Positions 53,716 through 64,000 of a stretch of 64,000 nucleotides of DNA are shown in pieces. The translations under genes were made by a program, and so were the position numbers. The stretch's first letter is position 1. Every line of letters starts with the position of its first letter. Origin of the DNA: Caprimulgus europaeus (taxonomy: Eukaryota > Chordata > Aves > Caprimulgiformes > Caprimulgidae); contig OU015539.1 in the NCBI GenBank assembly GCA_907165065.1, positions 15,220,816 to 15,284,815 on the forward strand, in the 5' to 3' direction. Under the pieces are notes generated by a model. It was given only the letters and a program-made list of their open reading frames with translations. It was not told the origin of the DNA and did no database searches.

Positions 53716-53988
53716 CTGCAATTGCAATGAACACACAGAGCACTTCATTTTAGCAGCCAGACAGAAGCATCACCTGCTTGCATTTGTTGTGGGGATAGAG
53801 GAAACCAAAGATACACGTGGCTGTTATTTTCCTAACATCCCAAGACTGCTTTTCTTCCTTCCTTCTGAAACTGCATTTGTCCTGAAGCCAAGTGCAACCA
53901 GTCCAACTCACAGCTAGTGGCAAGCTCCCTATTACTGAGGTTTGGGTTATAAAATAAAACAATTTTAAATGAAGTTCTATTCATTCTT

Positions 53989-54000
53989 CCCCCCCCACCC
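53989..54000. repeat. C-rich run
   Basis: A run of about eight C, then one A and three C, within a T/C-rich stretch. Confidence 0.7.
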
Positions 54001-54583
54001 CTGCCTCTGAAGAGGTGGCAAACTGAAACTTGAGGAGCTCATAAAAATATCCCTTTTAATAGATGAGATATAATTGCTAAAAAGAAACAGGAGCCATGAC
54101 TAAATAATTGTTTAGATATTTGAAATCAGTTGAACTACCACCAAATGGGGTAAAACTTGAGTTTATTCTTATGACTTGTGTTCCCATTTGTAGAAAAACA
54201 GAACAACGGCCCCAATCTCCATTATAATGATTTTTGTAACATGTTTGGTAGCATTCAGAGTTATGCACACATATGTGCACACCTAGATGCACATATAAAC
54301 ATACAAGCTGGAATATCATGCAGTGTATTGCACGTGAGAGATTTACCTGAGAGCCAGAACAGAAATCTGTTATTATTTCTTCATTCAGCCATGGCAACAG
54401 ACTTCTTTTACTTTTATTAAGTAGCTGGATTATATTTTTGCCTTTACCTCCCTAAGTTTTAATGGATAAAATTATCAATTCAGCGTAAGCAAACACTAGT
54501 TAAAAACTTCTATAAAGTTTCAGTGTGGGGAGGAGGAATTACAAAGTTAAAATCCAATGTATACGCTTACTTTTCTTTTGTTT

Positions 54584-54607
54584 GGGGTGGGGGTTTTTTG
54601 GGGGGGG
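54584..54607 (+). other. G-quadruplex-type tract
   Basis: G4, T, G5, T6, G8. This satisfies the G3+N1-7 pattern only if the last run of eight is split in two. It is on the strand opposite to KCNQ1 transcription. Confidence 0.45.
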
Positions 54608-57104
54608 TGTTAACGAGGACAAAAAATTACTTTAAAAAAGACTTAGAACATGCATTTGTGTATTTTTTTTGCCCCAAAATTTACACAGAAAGGAAAGGAA
54701 GTTACTAAGCAGTAATCAGAGCTCTTAGAAATACACAAATCACATGTACAATCCATCCATTTTAAATATACAGGCACCCCACCATAAGCTGAGTAAGACT
54801 GCAGCTCTGTCATATCTGGCAGTTAAGCCCACGCAGTGTTCCCTCTGCTCAGGGCACAAGGATATCTGATGAAAGGTTTATCTTGCCTTTCAACTCCCAG
54901 TCAAATACAGAATTTGGCGCAGACAAATTTGTGTGGGAAAGTGGCAAGAAAGCGGACTCAGTGGAATTTCAGCACCTCAGAAGTCTCCAGTTGGCAGTAG
55001 ATAACGTTATTGCCCATTGTTAGAAACGGTTCTCAATAAACACTTTGAACCAGCAACTTCCACATACCGAGTCCTACCCGCAGGCCAAGCTCTGTGTCCT
55101 TCAGACCAACAGGAACGGCAGAACTGCTCAGTGAAGCACCACACAGGCTCAAAGTATCAGTGCAACAGCACAGAGTGTGATAAAGGTAAGGACACTGCTC
55201 CAGGTCACCATTTGACAGGTCACAAAAAAGGACACATTAAGATAATCAGGTACATTGAAGTCTGGTGAATTTTGACAACAGAAGGATACTTCATTTGTGC
55301 AGTCTCCTGGAAGATCTCAACATATTGCATTAAGGCAGACCCTGCAGAGACATTACTATGTTCTTCAATCTCTTTCAGCTTCACACAAATGACCTTAAGG
55401 ATTATGGAGAAGGCCTGAGTTTATCTGCCATGGAGCATCATACAAGTGCATGCCACCACGTCTCTGACAACCAGGCAATACCTGGTGAAGCAGCTCCTGC
55501 ACATAGGTACATCTCAGCTGGAGAAGGACCAGCCACCAGCCCATCAAAGGCCATGTCAACCCTAGTGACCGAGCAGGAGACGGCAATTTTGTCACCTCTT
55601 CACCACTACAACACAACTCTTGATGCTGGGTAACCTGTCTTGTTGATGATCCCATTATCCAGATGAATTTCAGGGACACAATTGCTACTGTTAATACCTT
55701 AAAGATGGCTTCTGGATTAATGGAAAGCCTCAAAGAGCCTCATAAAAATAGTCCCATGTCATCAGGAAACAAAAGCACTGCTCATAAAATAATCTGCTGG
55801 TAAAATGAGACTCAAAGGCTGAGACACAGAATGGCCTTCTTACAGATTTTCAAGGGCACAGCTATCACCCGTCACTTGTGGGTGACATCACTCAGCTCTG
55901 TTAAATCCTAGATGGGCTGACACCTCCTTTCATGTCAAAACTAGAAAGTTCTAGCAACAACACCCATCAACCCTGAGAGACAGGAGAATCTATTCAATAC
56001 CATGCTCAGTTGTGAATCTTTCTCACAAAAAGGGGTACCAGAAAAGGGGTGGGAGTAACACCAACATAAAAAAGACAGAGAGGAGCACTCTGGAGAATGA
56101 CAGAAATGAAGCAAATTATTTCTGGTAACTCTGTGCAAGATCCAGGCATCTGATACTTGGTATTAAGGGTAATAAAGTAGCCCATTCTCAAAAAGCTGGG
56201 AAACTACTCTGAGATGGAAAAAACCCAAAACAGACCCAACTTCACGCCTCCTAACAGGTGGAGGAAAGCTCTAACAATCCAGATGCTTTCTAAATTTCCC
56301 CATAGTGAGACCAAGGTATAGATCCACTTCTCACAAGATATCCAAAGCATGCAAGATGTTTGCTTCAGCAGCAAGGTTATCACTTCTAAGGATTATGATG
56401 CCAGGGGAGTAAATAGAAATGAGACATTTCCTTTGAAGCCCTGATAACAGTTGTTAAGGAATGTTTAACAAACTTTTCTTAGCTGTGTGAGAAGAACCAC
56501 CCACCCACCAAAATCTGCTAATTTCCATCAGGCACTCATTATTAAATCAGCCCATAAATTCAGATATGGTGAACTCAACTAACAATCTACGATAAGCAAT
56601 ATTTAATCCCAAAGATCTTTGCCAGTTTCAACAGCAAGAACAGAACAACCTGGAAGGGAAAGGAGCAATTATTGTTACCACAACAGCAACACACTGAAAA
56701 ATCTTTAAAATTGACTTCATCTTGCTGCAAGCATATTGGAAGGATCCGCAGAGGAAGCACCTGAAGAGCACATATCCTATGTATATCCATGCAGCTAAAG
56801 CCCCCAGTCGAAGGAATCTGTTCATCACAGGTAGCACAAAGGCCAGAAGATCACCTGCAGAGGTGCCATGAAAAGCAGAGAAGCCATACTCAACAAACCT
56901 GTTCTCAAAAAACTCAAGAGGATTTTAGATTGAACTAACATGAGAGGAGCAAAGGTACTTCAAGGGAAGAAACAGAAAGGCTGGGGACAGAGAGAGCACC
57001 AACCCTCCACCTTACACACACATGTTAAATGCAGGAGAACTCAAGTGCCACAAGGTTAAGAAATTGCCCAGCTCCCAGAATCTGCACACATTCCTGTCAC
57101 AGTG

Positions 57105-57795
57105 CCAATGCAGAATCCCAGACCCCTGTCCCACAGCAGGATCAATTACACCTAGATGAATCCTGATAAATGTTTGTCCAGCCTGTGCTTAAAACCTTCT
57201 AGCAAGGAGATTCTACAGCCTGTCCAAGCAATGCAATTCATTGCTCCACTATCCCTCCCATGAGACTGGAGAAATTCAGAGTATGCATTAAAGACCATTA
57301 CTTCTTATCTAATTAATCTGAACATGAACAACAGATCTTTTTCCTCCTACCTAGGGCAGTCTTTTTTTGAAGACTTAAGACATCCACCTTCCACTCTCCC
57401 ACTGTTGTTTTTTATGCTAAGTGATCTTTCCTCCAATCACAATATCATCTTTTCTAGTCTTTGAGTGGCTCTTCATTCTCTCCCAGACAGATTTTTGTTT
57501 TTCAGTTGGTCTACACCTTTGCTGAAATACAGTACTCACAATTTCCATCTCCTATCCACACAGTACCAATTTCATCCACAAACCATGTTCATAAGCAAAC
57601 AAGGTAGTCATATTAAGAATCTGGTACAAGATACATATGGCAACATCTGGTTTTCCTCTAGCCACAAACCCTTTTACTCTATCACAGTCTGAAATTAAAT
57701 TGACAGATTACTGAGTTTTGACAAATCCATGCTGACTGCAAACTTATTTTGTCTAAACTAACAGACCCATTTCCTCTGAGTGCTTACTGATTACT
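57105..57795 (-). mobile_element. Ancient CR1/L3-like LINE with internal deletion
   Basis: Two blocks of one old CR1-clade element are visible. On the plus strand, 57110-57560 follows the reversed 3' region of turtle/L3-like CR1: TGTTTGTCCAGCCTGTGCTT, AAAACCTTCTAGCAAGGAGA, GGCTCTTCATTCTCTCCCAG and CACCTTTGCTGAAATACAGT. The block 57600-57795 holds the reversed reverse-transcriptase segment. The minus-strand codons at 57717-57734 spell QHGFVK, the conserved CR1 RT motif, and the sequence downstream on the minus strand still resembles the family segment. The order is right for one element, but the sequence normally lying between the blocks is missing, so an internal deletion is inferred. Divergence is far greater than in the copies at 13737 and 26257. 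Edges are approximate. Confidence 0.85.
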
Positions 57796-58128
57796 GCGGG
57801 GCAGGTTCCAGCAGAACCCCTCAAGAGAAGAATCGTGCGGCACTTTGCGTAGATGATTTCAGTAATGACAAACACAGACCACATGCAGCTTTCCTGAAAT
57901 TAATACTGTTTGTTTGAAGAGAAAGACATTTGATATAAATCTTTCCTCAGAAAAAAGAGACCACCTCAGCAGCTAGTATCAAAACCTGCTTGACTGTTAT
58001 GTACACTGTTTTATATGAGAGATAAGCTAGTGTCCCTTTACTCTTACAGATACCAGACACTGAACGTTTCTACAAGTTATGCTCTTCCCACAGTACATCA
58101 CATTTTTGCACAGTCTACTCAACTTCTC

Positions 58129-58150
58129 AGTCTCACTTTACAGTGAGACT
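58129..58150. repeat. Perfect 9 bp stem hairpin with 4 nt loop
   Basis: AGTCTCACT and AGTGAGACT are exact reverse complements around four bases. On the KCNQ1 strand the loop reads GTAA, a GNRA-type tetraloop in RNA. No RNA family is recognised. Confidence 0.7.
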
Positions 58151-58830
58151 TGATGAACATATAATGTTTTACATTAAAGCCACACAAAAACCTGCCACCA
58201 AAGTCATCAAGAGAGAACCCTGGTGTTTGACAATCCGAGTGCAACAAGCAATTCACAAGCCCCAGAAGGGCAGCGTTACCACAGCAGAGCGACAGCCTTG
58301 CACTTGCTGCAAAACCTGCAGCATCTGGAAGCCTTGTTCTCTCCCTCAACATTCTTGTAGCATTTTGTTCTCATTTTTATGGTTCAAATATATAGTTGTC
58401 CAAATAAGATCATGTCATAACAGCAATAAAAGCTACAAAAAGCTGTCTTGAATGAACAGAACCACGAAGGCATACAGCTAATGTGACTGTGTAAGACTAA
58501 CTTAGATGCCCGTGCCTGTCATACTTCACATACTGTTCAAACAGGGAGCTCTGTTCAGCACTAGGATGCTGGATGACCTGTTGACATAGAAAACATCAAG
58601 TGAAAAGGTTTATTTTGTGTGAAGTGCTGAGATAATCCATTATCAATACTTTCTGGGTCACAGATAAGATAACAGCTTACAACCATATGAAGTTTACTCA
58701 CACTACTGCTAAAGCAACACACATTTATTTACCCATTGTCAGGTTTGACCACATTTTAGTGTCTTCTAAGACAGGAGTGAATAACAAACAAATGAAATTA
58801 TCTCAACTAGATCTACTCAGGAAGAATATT

Positions 58831-58853
58831 GGGGGCGGGGGGGGAAGAGGGGG
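58831..58853 (+). other. G-quadruplex-type tract
   Basis: G5, C, G8, AAGA, G5 gives four runs of at least three G with very short loops, a strong match to the canonical pattern. The G strand is the non-template (plus) strand relative to KCNQ1 orientation on minus, so the KCNQ1 RNA carries the C version. Confidence 0.6.
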
Positions 58854-60381
58854 AATCAATAACTATTTGCCCAAATTTGTAAAGGACAGATAAAGCCTTT
58901 GTTCTACAGAACGCAAACACCGCTGATTCTTAACAGGACCAGCACAGGGTGTTCTCTTTTTTTGAAGCCACAGGATGGAAGATCTTCCCTCTTGTCTCTG
59001 TGCCCCATCTTCATTGCCCTGCACAGATAATTGGGCAGAGGCACTTGAAGGGTGTAAGCATAAGATGAGTGGCAGCAACTATGTCCTGCATCCATTCTCC
59101 TTTGCTCTACTGGTCAACATCCTGACAGGAGATGAGGCACCCTCACTTCAGCTCTTCGTTGGACTGTGGTGCCCGCAAGAATTATTGTGAAAAAGAAGAA
59201 TCCAGCCAATTCCAGCCCATTATCAGCCAATGTAGTTTCACTAGGAAGGGGATAGCTGCTGCAGGAACAAACATAACCTTTGAAGGTAATTTCTTACTTC
59301 ACAGAATAAATTCCTATTATTGCAAAAGGAAATGTATTCTCTCTTTATTTTCTTCATGATGTGTCAGAGTAAGACTAATAGATGATAAACAAGAGCATAA
59401 CCTGTTAGGATAAACAAAGATGAAAATTTTATACTATTTCAAGGTCTTAGTTCACTGCAAATGCTGTATTTCCCATTTGAAGTGAGCACTATTCAAGTTA
59501 TATAACAAATCATTTACTTTTTAAAAAACCTCAGCAAAAAACGCATGCAAAAGAAAAGGGATTTTATAGTTAGGAGTAGAACCTTCCCATTTTCTATTAC
59601 AAATAATACAATTTCATCATATCAGATGACATATCATAAGTTCATGGCAAAACATGTGTAGATTTATGTTACTATTGAAAACTTGAATATGAAATTCAAA
59701 GATCATGATCAGTATTTATGGAAGCAGAAGAAAGTTAAAAGGATGCAGAAACCCCATGTTAGGGTTACTTTTGCTTTACTTAACATTTTTCATAAAATAC
59801 TAAAACAACACATTGATTGTAAAAAACATAAAAGAAAAACTAAAAAGACCTACTCTAGGCACATTGTTAAGAATATTTAAAAGCCACCCAACCTAATTGG
59901 CTTCCCTGTGCCTGTGTATTTTTTATTGTAATTTTTCCAGGTTCTAAGTTTTCTGTTGTAAAGGATGGGTGTTAAGGAAGGAAACTGCCATTTAAGAAAA
60001 GTGGGACTCTACTTTTCTTAAAAAAAAACAAAACAAAAAACCCAAACACTTGTACCATACCTACACACTTATCCAGGCCCTGCTTTGCACTCTGTGCAAT
60101 TTCTTACAGCTCCTTGAACACAGAAAACGGCTGTTATGTTGCCTATGAAGTGGGGAAAAGAGGAAGATGAAAATCCATGTGTCCTCATCATGCCAGACAA
60201 GGGAAAAGTTCACACCAAGTACCTCTCCAGTCCTCCAGGTGTGCACAAACTGGTTGCCAAAAAAACCTACTTGATTTACAGCAGCTTTAGAATTTCTTAT
60301 TGAAAAAAACTCCACTGTCTAAAAACATACAGTAAAATTAATATTAAATAGGACTACTGAAGCATTGAATATTCCTTCTAT

Positions 60382-60405
60382 TACACATATATATACACAC
60401 ACACA
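60382..60405. repeat. Compound (TA)n(CA)n microsatellite
   Basis: A short ATATATATA block leads into ACACACACACA. Confidence 0.8.
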
Positions 60406-62503
60406 GACCCCCACAAATTTATCTTTCTGGTAGGAGGTAAAATACAGTCACTGCTACCATAGTAGAAGCTTGCAAATACATGTGTTCTCCATTATCATTA
60501 CTGGTGTTATAATGGTTCTCACAGGCCATTATGCCAGCTGAAGCATGACTGTATGAGGAGAGCCAGTTCCTTACCTAAAAACTCACTAATCTACACATCC
60601 TTCTGCTGGCACTCAGCCCACTCATCAGGCTTATTTGCAACTGGCAACTTTCCAACATGTTTGAAACTTTTGTTGGACCTCTTGGTAGCAGGCAGAAAAC
60701 ACCTTGCCCCCAACAAGACACTATTTTCCATCTGGAACTGAATGAGCAAGTGTTTACAGCTTTGGTGTTCAGTCACTAATGCACATTAAACAGTCTATTA
60801 ACACACAAAATTAATGAGGTACTGCCAAGTTTAAAGTCAAAGCACTGTGCCTGTGTGTAGTTCCCTCCAGCATATGTTGGCACCATTGTTTGTAACACAT
60901 CCAGTGCTTGGGCATTTGGAGCTCAGCCTAATTAGTTCACTGCAATTGAATCTCAACTCTAGCCTTGATTCAGCTGCAGTGAAGGTTTTGAAAGAGGCCT
61001 ATACACAGCTTTGCATGTTTTTTTCCCTGGCATTTGAAGAGCCAGGGCAAGGCAGTGTGCCAGAATTGCCCAACCAACCATTTGACAGATATACAGAGAT
61101 GTGAATACTGCACTTACTGGTTTTCTTAAGATCATTCATGTGCAACTTTTAAAGGTAGAATATTTCTTTTCCTGGAGGAAAGCAAATACCAGAGAAGGAT
61201 GTGAAATGTTATACTGGAAGGATGACAGGAAAAGAGAGAAGGCCAACCCCCAGGAAAGTCTGCCCACATTGAATACATTTATAAACTTTATGTGTATATT
61301 CCACAGAGTTGCATGTGACCTGTCTCCACTGAGCACTAGCATTAGAAGTTTACAGCCTTCTGTTTCCATCAGTTATTCAAAAATCTAAACATCAGTACAA
61401 TTACAAAGCCTTTTTTGCCCCCATAGAACTCCTCTCATGAAGCTTCTGTGTCTGCCTGCAGACCACAGGTCAAGACAACACCCAACAAGGTTTTTATCCA
61501 AGTAGCTGACCATATAATGATCTGCATTTCAGAACAGAAATTGAATTTTAATAATTATTGCTAGAGATACACTGTGCCTTCAAAAGGCATTTTAATTACA
61601 AGATACCCAGGTTTTCACCTTCCTTCCAAGAATCAAAAATACATTTCCACAATAATTTTCAAGCAGCAATCATTTAACACAATAAACAATGCAAAGATGG
61701 TGGCTTAGTCAAAGTGACTTCCAGGCACTACCTCCTCCTGGCTGACACTGAGAGGATCTGGTTTCCATCACTGCTTTTCTTTCTGATGATAGTCAATTAC
61801 TAAGTAAACTTGGATTTTTATTTTTTTTTCATTTTTAGTCAATTATGCAGATATTAGTATCTGTGTTTCTTATCCTGAGAACTTCTACTGACCCACTGAG
61901 AGAGAGAAATGGGGACCCCTCCTGACCTGTAGCTACACTGTCACTCCTGAGGTCTTCTGGGCACAGGCTTGGATTGGTCTCAGTCACAGGACAGCCAGAC
62001 AGTCCTCAGCAAAAATGAAACTTCTGTCAAGTTACAGATTGGGAAACATGGCACAAGGCAAGAGTGGAAAGCTGTGCACTGGCCAACCCAAGTGCTACCT
62101 CAATCACACAAGTCCCAAAGAAGCATCTTCATGCAGTATCATAGGAAAGGGCCTGGTCTGTGGCATGCAGCGGAGAAGGAGGGAGCAGCAAAACCTTTAA
62201 GTCACTTTTCCACCACACCTGTATCCAAAATTTTCCAAGACTCAAAACCTTAATATCTGGCTGATCAGCAAACAGGGCTGACCCTGCAACTCCTAAACAT
62301 TAGCCCACTGTCTTACATGTACAACCAGCTACAATAATGGGAGAGGCAAAAAGGTTTTCCCTCCTCTCTGGGAATATGTAAAGTTGGCTTTCCAACCCCA
62401 TTTTGTCTCAGGTAAAATTGTTACCAAGCATGTTGATAAATACACAGGGCTGAGTTGCCAAGTTGTCCTCTCTGCACATCAAAATGCTAGACTGTGAAGG
62501 GTG

Positions 62504-62525
62504 AAAAAAAAAGAAAAAAAAAAAA
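62504..62525 (+). repeat. A-rich run
   Basis: Nine A, one G and twelve A. No retrocopy is recognised beside it. Confidence 0.8.
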
Positions 62526-63430
62526 GCTACAAATATCACCTTGTTTCCACTTCATTTTTCCCAACTGTAGTCCTCGAGCACGTGTGCTACCTCAAAGATC
62601 TGTGTAAGCCACTGCACAACTGTAACACACCACGCTCTCGAAAACATGAAGTGACAAAGTGGCACATCCCCATTATCACAACTGTATCTAGCACAAAGGG
62701 ATGGGAGTACCAGGCTCCAGCGATACAAATAATTACTAAATGCTAATTGCAAGCAACAGGAGCTCATAGAGAAAAGCCCTATAGAAATTAAACAAACATT
62801 TGTTGGTATCAGCCTCTTCATGACAAGAGGCATAATCTTCCCCTCAAATATGACACAACAAGGGAGGCAATTTGACCTCAACTAAACTACCTCAGTCTTG
62901 ACAAGACAAAAAAGTGCTAAACCTGGCTCTTCCTGCAGTTGACTGCAGCAGAAAGAACATGACTGTGATCAAATTATTTTTCTTTCCTTCCACTTAGAAA
63001 AGCCATGCTTATTTTGGATGATTTAAATCTCCCTTTTAAAATAGAAGTAATAATCTGAAAGCCTGACTCCAAGCCACAAAAATCTCTAAATGTCACAATG
63101 TTCATGTCCAAAACATAGCACTTTGTATCTTTTGCCCCTTTTTTACTCAGTTTACTCAGTCTGAATGAAAACCTAGAGTCATACATACACACTAATTATT
63201 TTATGGATCTTTTTCTCTCAACAGTTTACACACTGAGTATGAACCAGCAGGTTTGGAAGTATGTTTGCTGCACATTTGGAAACATGACAAAAATAGGAAT
63301 TTAAATTGGAGTTATGCCTCTTCCTCACAGTATTGTGAGTAAACAGCACTATGTAAACACTGTATTGCCTTTAATAATCGATTACAGCGAGTCCTGATAC
63401 ACAGGCAACTGGAATATTCTATCTACCCTT

Positions 63431-63860
63431 GTTCTTATCTCTGCACGCGTACACACGCAGCCACACTTCTGAGAGCTCGCCTGGTTCTAGAGATCAGGCT
63501 CAAATCTCAGCCACTGGCCAGTCCAGGCTTATGTCAACATCTTGGGATTCGAACAAACTCCATGACAATCACTGCTGATTAAACCCAACGCATACAAAGG
63601 CAAAGTAAATTGAACCAGGTACACGCACACAAAGATAAGATAGAAGCTGATTATCTTGCAGGGCAACAAAGGAGAGCTGCCACACCAGAACAGACCAATG
63701 GTCCAGCGGTTTCCAAACTGTTCCCTCTGGTAACTGCCAACACTTCAAAGAACATGCAGAGCCAACACGCAGTGTGCGTTGCCAGAAGTCATTACTGGCC
63801 ACACTGAGAACAAGAGAAATCACCGGAAAGCTCATAACTTAAGTTTCTTCAGGCGCATTT
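63431..63860. other. Mild CpG enrichment at the right edge
   Basis: CpGs become more frequent (CACGCG, ACACGC, CTCGCC, TTCGAA, AACGCA, ACACGC, GCGTT, ACCGG, GGCGC) in the last 600 bases. No exon is recognised. Because this is the upstream side of KCNQ1 it may be drift toward a more open or GC-rich region, but that is only a suggestion. Confidence 0.25.
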
Positions 63861-64000
63861 TAAGATGTTTTACTTTAAACTACTTAAAAGTGTGAGAAGG
63901 AAGCTCTTCCCTCATGCACTTAAATCTAAAATAATAATTTTAAAATATCTGAAGTCTTCACTTATTCTTTACAGTCATTTCCAACACCGGAATAGATTCT

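Noticed and set aside
57010..57100. MIR-like piece (GGTTAAGAAATTGCCCAG) next to the ancient CR1.
   Set aside because: Suggestive but too short and not collinear with the rest of MIR; the CR1 match begins right after it.
63544..63556. tRNA B-box-like sequence on the minus strand (TTGTTCGAATCCC).
   Set aside because: No A box, no cloverleaf and no acceptor pairing were found in the expected upstream 50-70 bases.

Overview
This is a 64 kb piece of an avian genome, almost certainly lying inside the voltage-gated potassium channel gene KCNQ1, which is read on the minus strand. The evidence for a bird is that the young interspersed repeats are all CR1 LINEs with bird-type 3' ends (tandem ATTCTRTG-like octamers), repeat density is low, and no L1, Alu or L2 was recognised. 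A single 91 bp exon at 24446-24536 (minus) anchors the gene. It encodes 30 residues matching human KCNQ1 residues 130-159 (most of the S1 helix and the S1-S2 loop), with the same exon length and phase as human exon 2 and one visible substitution, V135I.

Layout: positions 24537-64000 are inferred to be the 3' part of intron 1, and 1-24445 the 5' part of intron 2. No sequence resembling KCNQ1 exon 1 or exon 3 was found on the minus strand, so both flanking introns run off the window. No second gene could be supported. The long ORFs on either strand look like chance readings of intron sequence.

The introns hold a small layered set of repeats. A well-preserved CR1 3' end lies at 13737-14184 (+), with its reading frame still open to the stop. 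Another avian CR1 3' end lies at 26257-26610 (-). A CR1 reverse-transcriptase fragment at about 41464-41940 (+) is joined directly to a near full-length 5S rRNA copy at 41344-41463 (+). A very old CR1/L3-like element lies at about 57105-57795 (-), an ancient MIR-type SINE at 38671-38812 (-), and a possible second MIR near 52905-52990 (+). Simple repeats, a run of 18 G beside a perfect hairpin, two G-quadruplex-type tracts and a few candidate protein-binding sites complete what can be read.

The most unusual object is the 5S rRNA/CR1 junction. It has the structure expected of a chimeric retrocopy made by template switching during LINE reverse transcription. No novel gene system was found. The rest is ordinary large-intron sequence with possible regulatory content.
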